Part shown: positions 48,955 through 57,849 of the stretch, one piece after another
Position numbering within the stretch: the stretch's first letter is position 1
Layout of the letters: the number at the start of each line of letters is the position of its first letter
Origin: Anthostomella pinea
Taxonomy: Eukaryota; Ascomycota; Sordariomycetes; Xylariales; Xylariaceae
Assembly (NCBI GenBank): GCA_963556695.1
Contig: CAUWAG010000003.1
Coordinates: forward strand, 1,612,001-1,676,000
Length of the DNA: 64,000 bases
Direction: 5' to 3'
Notes under the pieces: generated by a model
Databases searched by the model: none
What the model was told of the DNA's origin: nothing
Seen by the model: the letters and a program-made list of their open reading frames with translations, nothing else
Program-made: the position numbers and the translations under genes

Positions 48955-49162
48955 ACACCACATCACGATAAACCATCGACACAGCTCTCAGAAAATCAAC
49001 AGAAACACAGCACACGGCATACAGCACACATCGCGGCATACCATCGACATAGCCTCTCGGAAGCTCAGCAGAAACTCGGCACACATCACAGTATATCATC
49101 GACATAGCCTCTCGGAAGCTCAACAGAAACTCAGCGCACATCACGATAGACCATTGGCATAA
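48955..49162 (+). repeat. ~55-bp tandem repeats in the leader of the small gene
   Basis: Units begin about 48959, 49026 and 49081, with a partial one at about 49136. Each contains CACATCNCG...CCATCGACA(T/C)AGC, CTCTCGGAAGCTCA and CAGAAACTC. Copies two and three are nearly identical, the first is diverged, and the fourth is partial. The array lies just before the small gene starting at 49186 and is absent from copy B. Confidence 0.75.
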
Positions 49163-49185
49163 CCCGCAAGAGCCAGCATACGAAA

Positions 49186-49416
49186 ATGTCCTCGAATACG
49201 GTTGATTCTTTCTTTAATTTTTTTGGGAGGTGGGACCCGCAAGCACCGGATTTTTTTGCGGAGAAGCGACGACGAGATCAGAAACGGCAGTCCGACAAAG
49301 AGAAGCGACATGCGTTGAAGAAGAAGATGAAGGCCCCGAAAGCAGAGAACATGAAGCTGAAGCAGACTGCGGCTAAGTCGAGCGGCGCCAAAGTCGACGA
49401 GCCCAAGAAGACTTAG
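49186..49416 (+). CDS. Small, highly basic hypothetical protein
   Basis: 76 aa, beginning MSSNTVDSFFNFFGRWDPQ. About a third of the residues are Lys or Arg. The N-terminal 24 residues are aromatic (FF..FFGRW, DFF) and the rest is a lysine/arginine-rich, probably helical tail (EKRRRDQKRQSDKEKR, KKKMKAPK). There is no signal peptide and no known family. Support for it being a real gene is the shared start context GAGCC.(A/G)CATACGAAAATG in the duplicated copy B, and a promoter-like block upstream with TATATC where copy B has TATATAA. It could still be a non-coding relic. Confidence 0.45.
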   Translation: MSSNTVDSFFNFFGRWDPQAPDFFAEKRRRDQKRQSDKEKRHALKKKMKAPKAENMKLKQTAAKSSGAKVDEPKKT

Positions 49417-49644
49417 CGGGAATAGTCACTGGTGGTCAGGGTTGGAAGCACGGTACCCCTATCGTGATGGAGAACTGGGGTATGGTCAGGTGATGAACCC
49501 ATGTCATTCGTTGGGAGGGAACACCACTTGATTCACGCTTCGTACCTTTTACGGTCGTATAATAGAATCATGCTGTCGACGCATCTTTACATTCTGTGAT
49601 ATCTCATATGACCTAGCTGGCGTCGCCCTGACTCCTGAATTGAC

Positions 49645-49651
49645 TATATAA
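49645..49651 (+). promoter_or_regulatory. TATA box of cassette copy B
   Basis: TATATAA lies 171 bp before the small frame's ATG at 49822, in the best conserved part of the duplicated upstream block. Copy A has TATATCA at the equivalent place. Confidence 0.5.
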
Positions 49652-49821
49652 TGGCCCCCACAAGCTGGTCTTCTTGCTGTTGCTCTCTACACCATTGGCC
49701 TTAAGAACCAAATATACCAAACACAGTTTACCACACTACACCACACTATAACATCCATAAAACGTTGCGAGCGAGCCTACTAAATATCCTAACAAAAAGC
49801 CCAGGGAGCCAACATACGAAA

Positions 49822-50035
49822 ATGCCGAGGAGACCGGACAATATTGTTGAGTGGTTCGTGGGACCGGAGGCCACACAGTATCACCGGGACCGCAGGGACT
49901 AACGGCAGCGCAGAGAGCACCGGGAGCACAGGGAGCACCGGGGGCACGGGGAGCACCGGGGGCACGGGGGTCATAAGGGGCATAAGGGGCATAAGGGGCA
50001 TAAGGGGCATAAGGGGCATAAGGGGATGATGGTCA
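49822..50035 (+). pseudogene. Degenerate small gene with His/Gly/Lys repeat tail
   Basis: From ATG 49822 the frame reads MPRRPDNIVEWFVGPEATQ, then DRRD and stops (TAA) after 26 codons. The same frame then continues for about 44 codons as a repetitive basic tail: REH/RGH units, then six GHK units, ending in TGA near 50033. Its position, start context and charge match the 76-aa protein of copy A. I take it as a copy interrupted by one stop, with an expanded 9-bp repeat, but a true 26-residue peptide is possible. Confidence 0.45.
49973..50028 (+). repeat. 9-bp tandem array, unit GGGGCATAA
   Basis: Six head-to-tail copies, preceded by related GAGCACCGG/GGGGCACGG units from 49916. Read in the frame of the upstream ATG it encodes (GHK)n. 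In another frame it gives (GIR)n. Confidence 0.85.
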
Positions 50036-50730
50036 CCAGGGGATGATGGTGATGCGGGTATCTACCGGGGAGGATTGGTAGTACACAGGGTGTAGCTGGG
50101 ATAAGTTATCATCTGGTCAGTCATTGAATGACAATAATTTTTTGGAGTGTCTTGAGGTCCCGATGTCGTCGTCGTCTTGGTTCAGTGTTACTCAATGCTC
50201 TTCCATGTTTGACCCTCTGGGCTACTCTTCTCGCCTACTCGTCCGCCCGAATAAGGAACGGTCATTGTGTGGGCTTTTGCTAAGCCTAATCCGGTTGGAG
50301 TGAGTAAAGCTCCTCGTCGTTGAGATGTTTCTCACTTAGGCCTCGGCCCCTGGACCGGTGTCAAGCTAGGGCCTTTACCTTTCAGTATATTTCCATTCTG
50401 ATGGAGCAGACAATGCTCGCTGAAATACTTCGTCAGTCAACAGCACTGCCTCGTGGAAAGAAATTCAAACCCCACGTTCACCAACTGCTCTTTGCGGATT
50501 CTTTGTCCGGCTTGGTATGACCAGACAATGCACCGTGTTCGCAGGCCGCGAAGGGAATGCCACAAATGGACGTAAACAAAGCCGTCTACATTTAATAGAG
50601 CGTAGAGGCCTGCATGATCCGGATCTAGACTCCCATCTAACCCAACGATTTACCGTCTCCGATCCAACGCGTTCCAGTAACTAACTCACCTCCTCTTAGT
50701 TGCTGACCCAACACGAAAACGACATCCATC
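50036..50730. other. Spacer before the J-domain pseudogene
   Basis: GGGGATGATGG duplications at 50024-50060 and otherwise nothing coding. The last 100 bp would be the promoter of the pseudogene. Confidence 0.45.
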
Positions 50731-51220
50731 ATGGTGCAACTCGCTCTTCTCCGCGCGATCCCTTTCGTCGCCCTCCTGGCCCTGCCTGGAATTCAAGCTG
50801 GCGACCTCTCTATCCCCACCAAGGACGACGCCCCGAAGTTGTGGACAGAAGCCGAGCACGCAAGCTTCATATCCGGCACCCACTATGAGATCCTCGGTAT
50901 AAACCCATTTGATAAATACGACCTCGGGGCCGCATGAATCAAGCAGTCAGACCTCCAGAAACCCGGCAAGTTCATCATGAACGACGGCAAAGACCACGAC
51001 CGGGCCTAGGAGCGAATCAAGCTCATCAACAAGGCGGTCGCCGTTTTGGACTCCCACAAGAAGTGCTACTACGACATGAAATTTGATGGCGCTGACGTCG
51101 CGTACTTCATGGCTTGCATGAACATGTTCGACGCGCGGTTCGATGACACCCTTTTGAAGAATCGGGAAAGGTTATTCGCAATTGCGGGGCACCCATCGCG
51201 AGAGGGCCTGGGAATCTAGA
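50731..51220 (+). pseudogene. Secreted J-domain (DnaJ-like) protein, inactivated
   Basis: One reading frame holds the whole gene but is cut by TGA at 50935-50937 and TAG at 51007-51009; the natural-looking end is the TAG at 51218. It starts with a clear signal peptide (MVQLALLRAIPFVALLALPG). Further on come THYEILGINPFDKYDL (J-domain helix I/II region), a loop where HPD would be but which reads KPGKF, then INKAVAVLDSHKKCYYD, which is J-domain helix III/IV. Both stops lie where a CGA and a CAG or TGG codon would fit the fold, i.e. single C-to-T or G-to-A changes as made by repeat-induced point mutation or ordinary decay. Loss of HPD means the ancestor may already have been a non-canonical J protein. 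No other copy is in the window. Confidence 0.72.
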
Positions 51221-52485
51221 CGTGGGAAGAAGGAGTGCCGCTGGGGATGAGCCTCTTGTCTTGTACGTTTCGCACGGTGAACAATTTCAGAGACGATGGA
51301 TATTGCTCGAGACCCTTTAATCAATGCCTGTGTATTGACCTCGCATTGCTTGATCATGTCAGTATGTCGGCGTGATCCCCCCTATATATCTGTTCCTGTG
51401 AGGGTTGTTGCTGTCAGTGTCAATATTACCCATCGACAGGCCTTGGCTGGTTCTAAATTATTGCCCGGCTCTTGTACTGTCCCGGTCAGGGGCGGCGCCT
51501 TCTGACAGTCCCAAGCTACTCGGTTTATAATCGAATCAGAGCATCAGTGCCAACAGTAGCCTTTGACACTCGGCCCTTTCCGTCACATCTGAGTAACATG
51601 AGGTGCGAGCTTTTTCTTCAGATGACTTGTGACGATTTACCTTCACCAAGAGCTTGTAGCTCGCTCCCGGTTCATAAGTGCGAATATGGTCGATATTCAT
51701 CCTGAGGAGCGGACTTGGTGCCAGCGCACATATCGACGTTGGGGCCGAGGGTACGCTATAAAGCCATGGATGAGACATGACCACACGGCACATTGGAACC
51801 TCTGTTAGCCATTGCGAGAGAAATCTGGTCTAGGGAGCCAGGGAGTCACCTCGCATATAGTTCCACGTTGTTCGCAACTGCTTACACCACCCCTCAATTA
51901 AGGATAAAACAATCCATGGCTTGAACAGCTAGAATATGTATGGGAGGTCAGGCACATGAATTCAGATTGGGCAGCGCGTGACTTCAGTCAATGTACTCTA
52001 TCTCAAGAAACCGAGTTTTTCCCTCCTTACATTTTATACCACGCGGCCCCAACATCCCCAGGGCATATCCATACCCTTCGTTTGAAGAGACGCTCTGATG
52101 TAATATTGACCCCGCGTGAAAATCTTGAAAGCTGAAACAGTCTCCAGTTGCGCAACTGCCAGCAAAAAACACATCCGTCCGGGTAAAGCTGTACAGGAGA
52201 TCTCCCGAGTCCTCGCAGGTTGCGCTCGTGCGTATTTCATGATGGATGGAACTGTGAACCAGCCATGGACAGCTCATAGTTAGGGCACGATGACCCTATC
52301 AACGAAGAACCGCAGGGAGTGAGTTGAGGACCGTTCACGGCAAGCTCATTTGGAGGGGTATAAGGCACCGCCACCCCATAATCGACAAGCCTTTCGGCTA
52401 TAAAAGACGAAGGGTTATCGAGCACATGGGAAGCGCGGTTAGGATGGTATTGGAATCCGTATGTACGGGCTGTGGCGAGTCCTGG
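51221..52485. other. 1.26-kb region without genes
   Basis: No supported coding sequence. Small open frames on the minus strand at 51984-52277 lack features. Confidence 0.45.
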
Positions 52486-53026
52486 TCAACGCCGAACGCG
52501 TAGTGACCATTCAGGCAGCAGCGGTAGGCTAGTGTCGAGGTTGAAGTCGAACTCCGGTCCAATGACAGGCATGTCATCGAGGCAGTTCATCTCGTCAGCG
52601 AGGTAGCTGGGGTCCCAGAGACCTTCCTGGTTGGTGTCCCAGAAGGAGCCCTGGTCTAGGCCCTGGAAGTCGTCGTGCTGGCCAGGGGCCATGAAAGCAT
52701 CGAAATCAAAGTTCTCGCTATAGTCCCAAGCCGAAGAGGTGGAATCTCCCGACAACGAGCTACTTGCTTTAGGGGTTGGCCTAGAGTGTGGTATCTGGTA
52801 TTGAGCTGTGACCGTTTCAGCCATAACGTCCATGTCCAGCTCCCGTTGGTAGTCCTCAAGACACTTGGCCACGAGTCTTTCCAGGTGACCGCCTAGATCA
52901 TCCGGCCCCATTTTGATCTTGACCAGACATCCTCGGTCCTGTTGTCTGCCCGTGCCGCTGCTGTCATGATATTGAATCACAGGCCGGTCAGAGACGCGGC
53001 CCAGTAGTTGTATCGCGGTGGCTAGT
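52486..53026 (-). pseudogene. C-terminal fragment of a regulator-like protein
   Basis: An open frame from a possible acceptor at 53026 (CACCAG) to the TGA at 52486 encodes about 180 residues. It has LATAIQLLGRVSDRPVIQY, then DLGGHLERLVAKCLEDYQRE, then a Ser/Thr linker and an acidic, aromatic tail (ENFDFDAFM, FDFNLDTSLPLLPEW). This layout, a helical pair followed by an acidic tail, resembles the C-terminus of fungal Zn2Cys6 regulators of secondary metabolism. No zinc cluster or other exons could be found upstream in the next kilobase. It is either a truncated gene or one with exons I cannot reconstruct; no function is proposed. Confidence 0.4.
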
Positions 53027-53653
53027 CTGGTGATTACGCGTCAGCGATCCAGTCTCTGTTCTGTACCACGAAATATACGAGGGCCGCGCGATCGTACATG
53101 ATAGTGTCAGTGCCGCCAAAGAGTCAAAGACGAGCTCAACGTCTCCGCCGAGGAAAGTCGCTGATGATGAGAGCGCATCGCACATGTGGAAGCCAACAGT
53201 AAATCTCACAGTCCAACGTCCGGCTTATGGCTACATCGGAAACCATCAGCTGGTCGGCCTCATGCTTGGCAATCGGTTTTTAGCCAAGGATGCCGAACTT
53301 GATATGACGGCCAGGCCGAGTGTCCTCGTCTTGACAGCGGCAATGTGACTTGTGATTGGTATCGTCAACACGTGCACGGCGTCGCTTACACACGGGACAA
53401 GATGCGCAGTGAGGAGATACAAGTGCCGGCGCATACCCGACTGTAGTCTGTCGTCATCACATGTATTGAAACCATCGACATTCGCGGGGAACCATGACAG
53501 CATCCGGAAGACGCGCCTACGCGCAGATACCTTATATACCGAGGTACATTAGCGAGGTCGATACTTTGGAAACTTGGTCCGTACCTTAGGTTCAAATGTT
53601 GCTCTTCACTCTTCACTCTTCACGACATTACCTCGTCTCCATGGGCACTCATC
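53027..53653. other. Region upstream of the MRJP-like gene
   Basis: No intact gene. The last 100 bp before 53654 contain a pyrimidine-rich TCTTCACTCTTCACTCTTCACGAC repeat, probably the leader. Confidence 0.45.
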
Positions 53654-54940
53654 ATGAAGCTCTTCATCCTGCTTGCTACTGCTACGACTGCAGCTGCACG
53701 ATGCCTACCCCAATATGCCATGTGCCCTGACTTCTTAGGCGCACCGACATGCTCGGACAACAACACCGGTCCCCTCGGCACATCGCCCACCGACTTCACC
53801 ATCATCGGCCCAGCCCTCCAAGCCGTCCACGAGAGCGTGCAACCGCCAACCGGCCTCGCCCTGGACAACGACTACAACATCTACCTCACCTACCCGCGCA
53901 ACAGCGGGCAAACACCGTCCAACGTCGTCATCGCCGACAACTTCACCTCGGAATCGCCCTGGCCCTCCGCGTCAATCCAGAACTGCACCGCCGGGCAGGA
54001 CGTATCGACATGTTTCCTCAACGTCCAAAACGTCGTCCTAGACTCCATAGGCCAGATGTGGATCGTGGACTCGGGCATCCCGTCCTCGCAGATGGGCTCC
54101 GGTGACGCCTTGCCCGGGGGCGCCAAGATCATGTCCTTCAACACCACCACGCGGCAGCTGATCGCGACGTACCCCATCCCCGCGGACCTCCTGGCGAACG
54201 GCACCAACGCGAACGACGTCCGCATAAACAACACCCTCGGCACCGCCGGCTTCGCATTCATCACCGACGAGTCCCCGTACGGCTCCGTGCTGGCGGGCGA
54301 CCTCGCAACGAACACGTGGGTCAAACGGCTCGGAAACACGACAGCCGTAAAAGCCGATCCTAAGTATGTAGGGTCATTCGACGGCGCGCCGCTGTATGCG
54401 TGGAACGGCACGAAGAAGGGCTACCTCACCACCGGCGCCGACGGCATAGCCCTGGCGAGCGGGAACATGTACTGGGGCGCCCTGGCGAGCAGGCGGTTCT
54501 ACTACATCCCGCAGTCTGTGCTGGCCGATTTCTCGCTCTCGGACGCCGAGGTCGAAGACGGCGTCGTTGATCCGGGGCAGTTGGGATCCGAACAGGCTGG
54601 TTTCACGGCCGACGACAACGGGAGGCTGTACATGCTGGCCTCGGAGCAGAATGCGATTTACTACGTCGACACGCAGCAGTCGCAGGTTACGGAAGAAGTC
54701 AACGGCATTCCGCCGGGCGGGAGTGGGCCGGCGCCCCCGGAGAATTATGTGGTCAAGAGTCTTGTGAGGAGTGGGTTGATTCAGCATGCTGATAGCGCGG
54801 CCATCATGCCGGATGGGTATCTGTACTTCTGTACGAATCAGCTGGAGTTGAGGCCGGCGAATCAGTATCGGAATGTTGATAGGAGGAGGGGGCCATTTAG
54901 GAGTTATAGGGTTTATATCGGGGCCGGTCCGGCGGTGTAG
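53654..54940 (+). CDS. Secreted major royal jelly protein/yellow-family protein
   Basis: Single exon, 428 aa. The signal peptide MKLFILLATATTAAA is followed by a cysteine-containing N-terminus (CLPQYAMCPDF). The body is a six-bladed beta-propeller of the MRJP type: PTGLALDNDYNIYLTYPR, NVVLDSIGQMWIVDSG, NDVRINNTLGTAGFAFITDES, GADGIALASGNMYWGAL, and TADDNGRLYMLASEQNAIYYVD. Near the end is SAAIMPDGYLYFCTNQL, the usual family finish. Many NxT sites suggest N-glycosylation. Fungal members are secreted and of uncertain role; insect relatives include the yellow proteins. The codon usage is strongly G+C-biased, unlike the decaying region to its left. The C-terminal PFRSYRVYIGAGP is typical. Confidence 0.9.
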   Translation: MKLFILLATATTAAARCLPQYAMCPDFLGAPTCSDNNTGPLGTSPTDFTIIGPALQAVHESVQPPTGLALDNDYNIYLTYPRNSGQTPSNVVIADNFTSESPWPSASIQNCTAGQDVSTCFLNVQNVVLDSIGQMWIVDSGIPSSQMGSGDALPGGAKIMSFNTTTRQLIATYPIPADLLANGTNANDVRINNTLGTAGFAFITDESPYGSVLAGDLATNTWVKRLGNTTAVKADPKYVGSFDGAPLYAWNGTKKGYLTTGADGIALASGNMYWGALASRRFYYIPQSVLADFSLSDAEVEDGVVDPGQLGSEQAGFTADDNGRLYMLASEQNAIYYVDTQQSQVTEEVNGIPPGGSGPAPPENYVVKSLVRSGLIQHADSAAIMPDGYLYFCTNQLELRPANQYRNVDRRRGPFRSYRVYIGAGPAV

Positions 54941-55501
54941 GCTGCGATGGACATGAGTCACATGACGGTGATAGAAACGACCCATAACATCTCCTCGTGC
55001 GTGAACCTCATCTATCCTCTGCATCTCTTTAACGTCGTGCTTGGCTTCCCCTTGCGCCATCCTCTTCTCCCTGTCAAAGCTCCAGGTAAACACGATTTCT
55101 TCCTCTAGACAGCCATCAGCGAAACAGATCCCACTCCGCCAGTCTCTGGTAATGAGCGGTATGAACACGCTTGCCCAAACTCTCTGCCTCCCTGCGTTCG
55201 CCAACGCCGACTGTCACGGTTCGACTGCTGGTGACTTCAAAATGACGGTTGATTATGTACGTGAAGAAGGAAAGAAACTATGAAGCTAGCTAGAAGACAT
55301 GATCCGGTATATATAGGGGTTGCTCGTGTGGGGCTGTCTAGTGCCGTGGCATCGACAGAGCGAGATATACTTCACTTGGCCAGACCCATCACCATTCGAT
55401 TCGCTTGTGAAAACATATTTCATGCCAACAAACGCTCGTACGCAAAAGCCAAGATTATATAGACAAGCAAAGGAGCCGCACAAGATCTCGCCTTCCCACC
55501 C
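54941..55501. other. Convergent spacer between MRJP-like and GH43 genes
   Basis: About 560 bp with no supported gene. Both 3' ends and their polyadenylation regions are expected here. Confidence 0.5.
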
Positions 55502-56610
55502 TCATCCACTCGTATCAACACTGAGCGTATTCCCATCGACCTTCACAGTCGCCGTATACGCCACGCGCTTACTTATGGTCTTCTCCGCGGTCAACGAGTG
55601 GAAAATAACCCTCACACTATCTCCATCGACCACAAAACTCGCCCCTCCGGGACCAATAATGTTGTCGCAGCCCATCATGCCCGTCGAGAATAGCGGGTCC
55701 TTGACTCGGGTGTAGTCGCCATCTACTGTGGAGGAGTGGGCGTACTCGACGTTGTAGGTGCCGTCGCCGGTAAAATGAGTGCTGAACAGAAGGAAGTACG
55801 TATCCTTGTGCTTGAACAGGAAGGGGTCTTCGATGTTATTCCCATCCGAAAATCCAGCGGGGCTGTTGACCTTGACCAACTGCGTGGCAGCCGAGCGGTC
55901 CGGCCACTCCAAACCCTCGCTCCCGTCATCCGCGGAGGAGAGTTCGCGGATGGAAAGGCTGTTGTATTCTGCGGGAATTTCGGTCTTGTACACAAGATAC
56001 GTCTTCTTGGTACCCGGGTCGCGGAAAAAGGCTGGGTCCATGACGCCGGCTTGTTTGCGGTCGCAGTCTAGTGGTGTGGTGGAGGGTGTGTAGGGCCCGG
56101 TGATGGAGGATGATGTTGCGGCGCCGATGCAGTGGTTTTCCGTATTTTCTTTGTCGAGGGCGGCGAAATACATGATGTATTTCTTGCTGCCGTGCTGTTG
56201 TTGCCCGACGTCGGGAGCCCAGATCTCGTAGGAGCCGGACTTGGCCTTTCCGGCCCATGGCGCTTGGTCGATCTCAAGGATCTGGGGCTCTGACACTCGG
56301 TCCCATTTGGAGGAGAAGTCTGTGGACTTGGCCATTTGCACGTCTTTGCCTGGGTGTGTGGCGAAGGAGTAATAAGTGTTGCCCACCTTCAAAAGAGCTG
56401 AAGATGAGGTCAGTAAGGTTGGTTCATGGGGGAGGATGTAGGGGGAGACTCACAGGGATCGGGGAAGTTAGGTGCCAGGAAAGGGCCGTGTATGAAAGAG
56501 CATGTCTGCGATTGTGCTTGATCCCGGGATGTTGGACCCCCATTCCCTAAGGGAGACGAGAGTGCTGAAGCAGCGAAGAAAGCAGTGAGTGGCAGAGAGA
56601 GTGGGAACAT
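55502..56610 (-). CDS. Secreted glycoside hydrolase family 43 enzyme
   Basis: Two exons (56610-56454, 56397-55502) give 350 aa. The signal peptide is MFPLSLPLTAFFAASALSSP. The fold is a five-bladed propeller with the three expected acids: the general base Asp in FPDPSLL (across the intron), the pKa-modulating Asp in GVMDPAFFRD, and the acid Glu in NNIEDPFLF. Also seen are SFATHPGKDVQMAKSTD, YEIWAPDVGQ (the conserved WAPD), and STHFTGDGTYNVEYAHS. This places it among the exo- or endo-acting arabinan/xylan-type GH43 enzymes of fungi; the exact substrate cannot be told. It would help digest plant cell-wall side chains outside the cell. It is convergent with the MRJP-like gene. Confidence 0.9.
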
Positions 56611-57696
56611 ATTGGAGGAGGCTTGAACAAGAAGATGAATGGAAGAACTGAAAATTTAGAACAGACCAGGGAAACATAGACTTGATATAGACAGTTTGCA
56701 ACCTACCTTGGATCTAATAAGATCAACCGTAGGAACATCTTTTAGGGCCTTTGGAGATCTGGTGTTTTCATCGGATGACCGCGACTCATCCACTGATAAA
56801 TCTCGAAAGGTTATGTCTTCGCTGAGACCAGGGATCACGTCCCGCGGGTTTGACCCTTCCCATTGCAATGCATAGGAAACTACTGCTCCGGCCATGGATG
56901 ATGGCAGATAAGAGCTGAACCGCTTGATTCAGATCGGTGGTAAGCGGCGCCGACAATGACATCGTTTCTTGAAATATAATCTGGTTGATTGAGGGCAACC
57001 CGCCGGGAAGGGACCGATTAGACGAGGCCCGGCATGCCGGGGAGCGATCACCTTGCGGAAGTCCCGACGTTCATCTTGACTGGCCACGGCTAGTGTGCCC
57101 TCCGCGGCTACGCAATGCTGTCGGATGTCCTGTTTGAAGTGCCCGAGATCGCCGGATTCCTAAAGGCGATTGGGGCTCTGTTGGGGTGGTTGTTGGCAAA
57201 GGATCAAATATGATGTTATACCAGGGGCTCCTCGAGAAGGGTCCTGAGTCCTCTGGGATGCTATTTTTGCCAAGGCATTATCAGGTGACGTTGATTGGAT
57301 GCGGCGAAATGTCAAACGCGATCGCCGATGACGCAAGGTAGGGGATGCAAGATGCAGAAGCTAGCAGGGTTAGGGGTCAGATGTGTAGCTGTTGGCGTCA
57401 TCTAGGTCGGCGACGCACCCCTTTCATACTCTGGTATCCCGTATACAGAGAGCAGTCGGTGACCTACCGTTGTCATACTTGGATGTTTCCTGGCAACGGA
57501 CATGTCAACATGTACAGTCGCGGGTGAAGACACAACACTCTCGCAGACGGCCTGCCTTAACGTCTCCCCCTTTGTGCGACATGGCTAGCGTAGGAATCAC
57601 GATGACGCCTTTACACCGAAGCGGGCAACTGACTGAAGTCCTCATCATCCTTTTTGAGGCAGTAGTTGACGGCTGAGAAGGGCTGGAACGTCTGTC
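56611..57696. other. Upstream region of the GH43 gene, no gene seen
   Basis: About 1.1 kb with no recognisable coding sequence on either strand. Open frames near 57345-57676 lack features. Confidence 0.45.
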
Positions 57697-57849
57697 ATGA
57701 TGCTGTGTATTCATGATGGAGTAGACCTGCTTGTCGTTAATGGTGTGGTTGTGACCGATCCAGAGACCAGTGAATGTCATTTTGCGATCAAGCATGAGAA
57801 GATCCATGCTGCCGAACCTCGCAGAAATCTGTCCGGTGCAATCGAGGTA
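57697..57849 (+). pseudogene. N-terminal fragment of an amidohydrolase (dihydropyrimidinase/allantoinase type)
   Basis: From ATG 57697 the frame gives DLLVVNGVVVTDPETSECHFAIKHEKI, the signature N-terminal strand pair of cyclic amidohydrolases, where an IKDEKI-type turn is normal. It then reads NLSGAIEV before a GTACGT donor-like site. The metal-binding HxH segment (D-x-H-V-H-L type) that should follow within about 15 residues is absent downstream, also after the best intron guess. The fragment is therefore a truncated relic, about 50 codons long. Confidence 0.5.

Larger units (their letters stand above)
48690..49416 (+). repeat. Copy A of a duplicated promoter-plus-small-gene cassette
   Basis: It aligns with copy B at 49489-50035. 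Shared blocks include GGTGATGAACCC at the left edge, a TCATATGACC...CTGG block, ATGGCCC.CACAAGCTGG, TCTTCTTGCTGTTGCT, and GAGCC.(A/G)CATACGAAAATG at the start codon. Copy A has an expanded leader with ~55-bp tandem repeats. Divergence is high (short indels plus many substitutions), so the duplication is old. Confidence 0.7.
49489..50035 (+). repeat. Copy B of the duplicated cassette
   Basis: The diverged partner of copy A. Its promoter block retains TATATAA (49645-49651) followed by ATGGCCCCCACAAGCTGG and the conserved TCTTCTTGCTGTTGCT. The leader is short and lacks the 55-bp array. The small frame begins at 49822 after GAGCCAACATACGAAA. Confidence 0.7.

Noticed and set aside
48955..49162. 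Repeat array considered as a CRISPR
   Set aside because: The units are directly tandem without unique spacers, and the organism is a fungus.
49844..50029. Gly-Ile-Arg repeat protein in another frame of the 9-bp array
   Set aside because: The frame starts only inside the small gene and has no start context; the GHK frame is in phase with the duplicated ATG.
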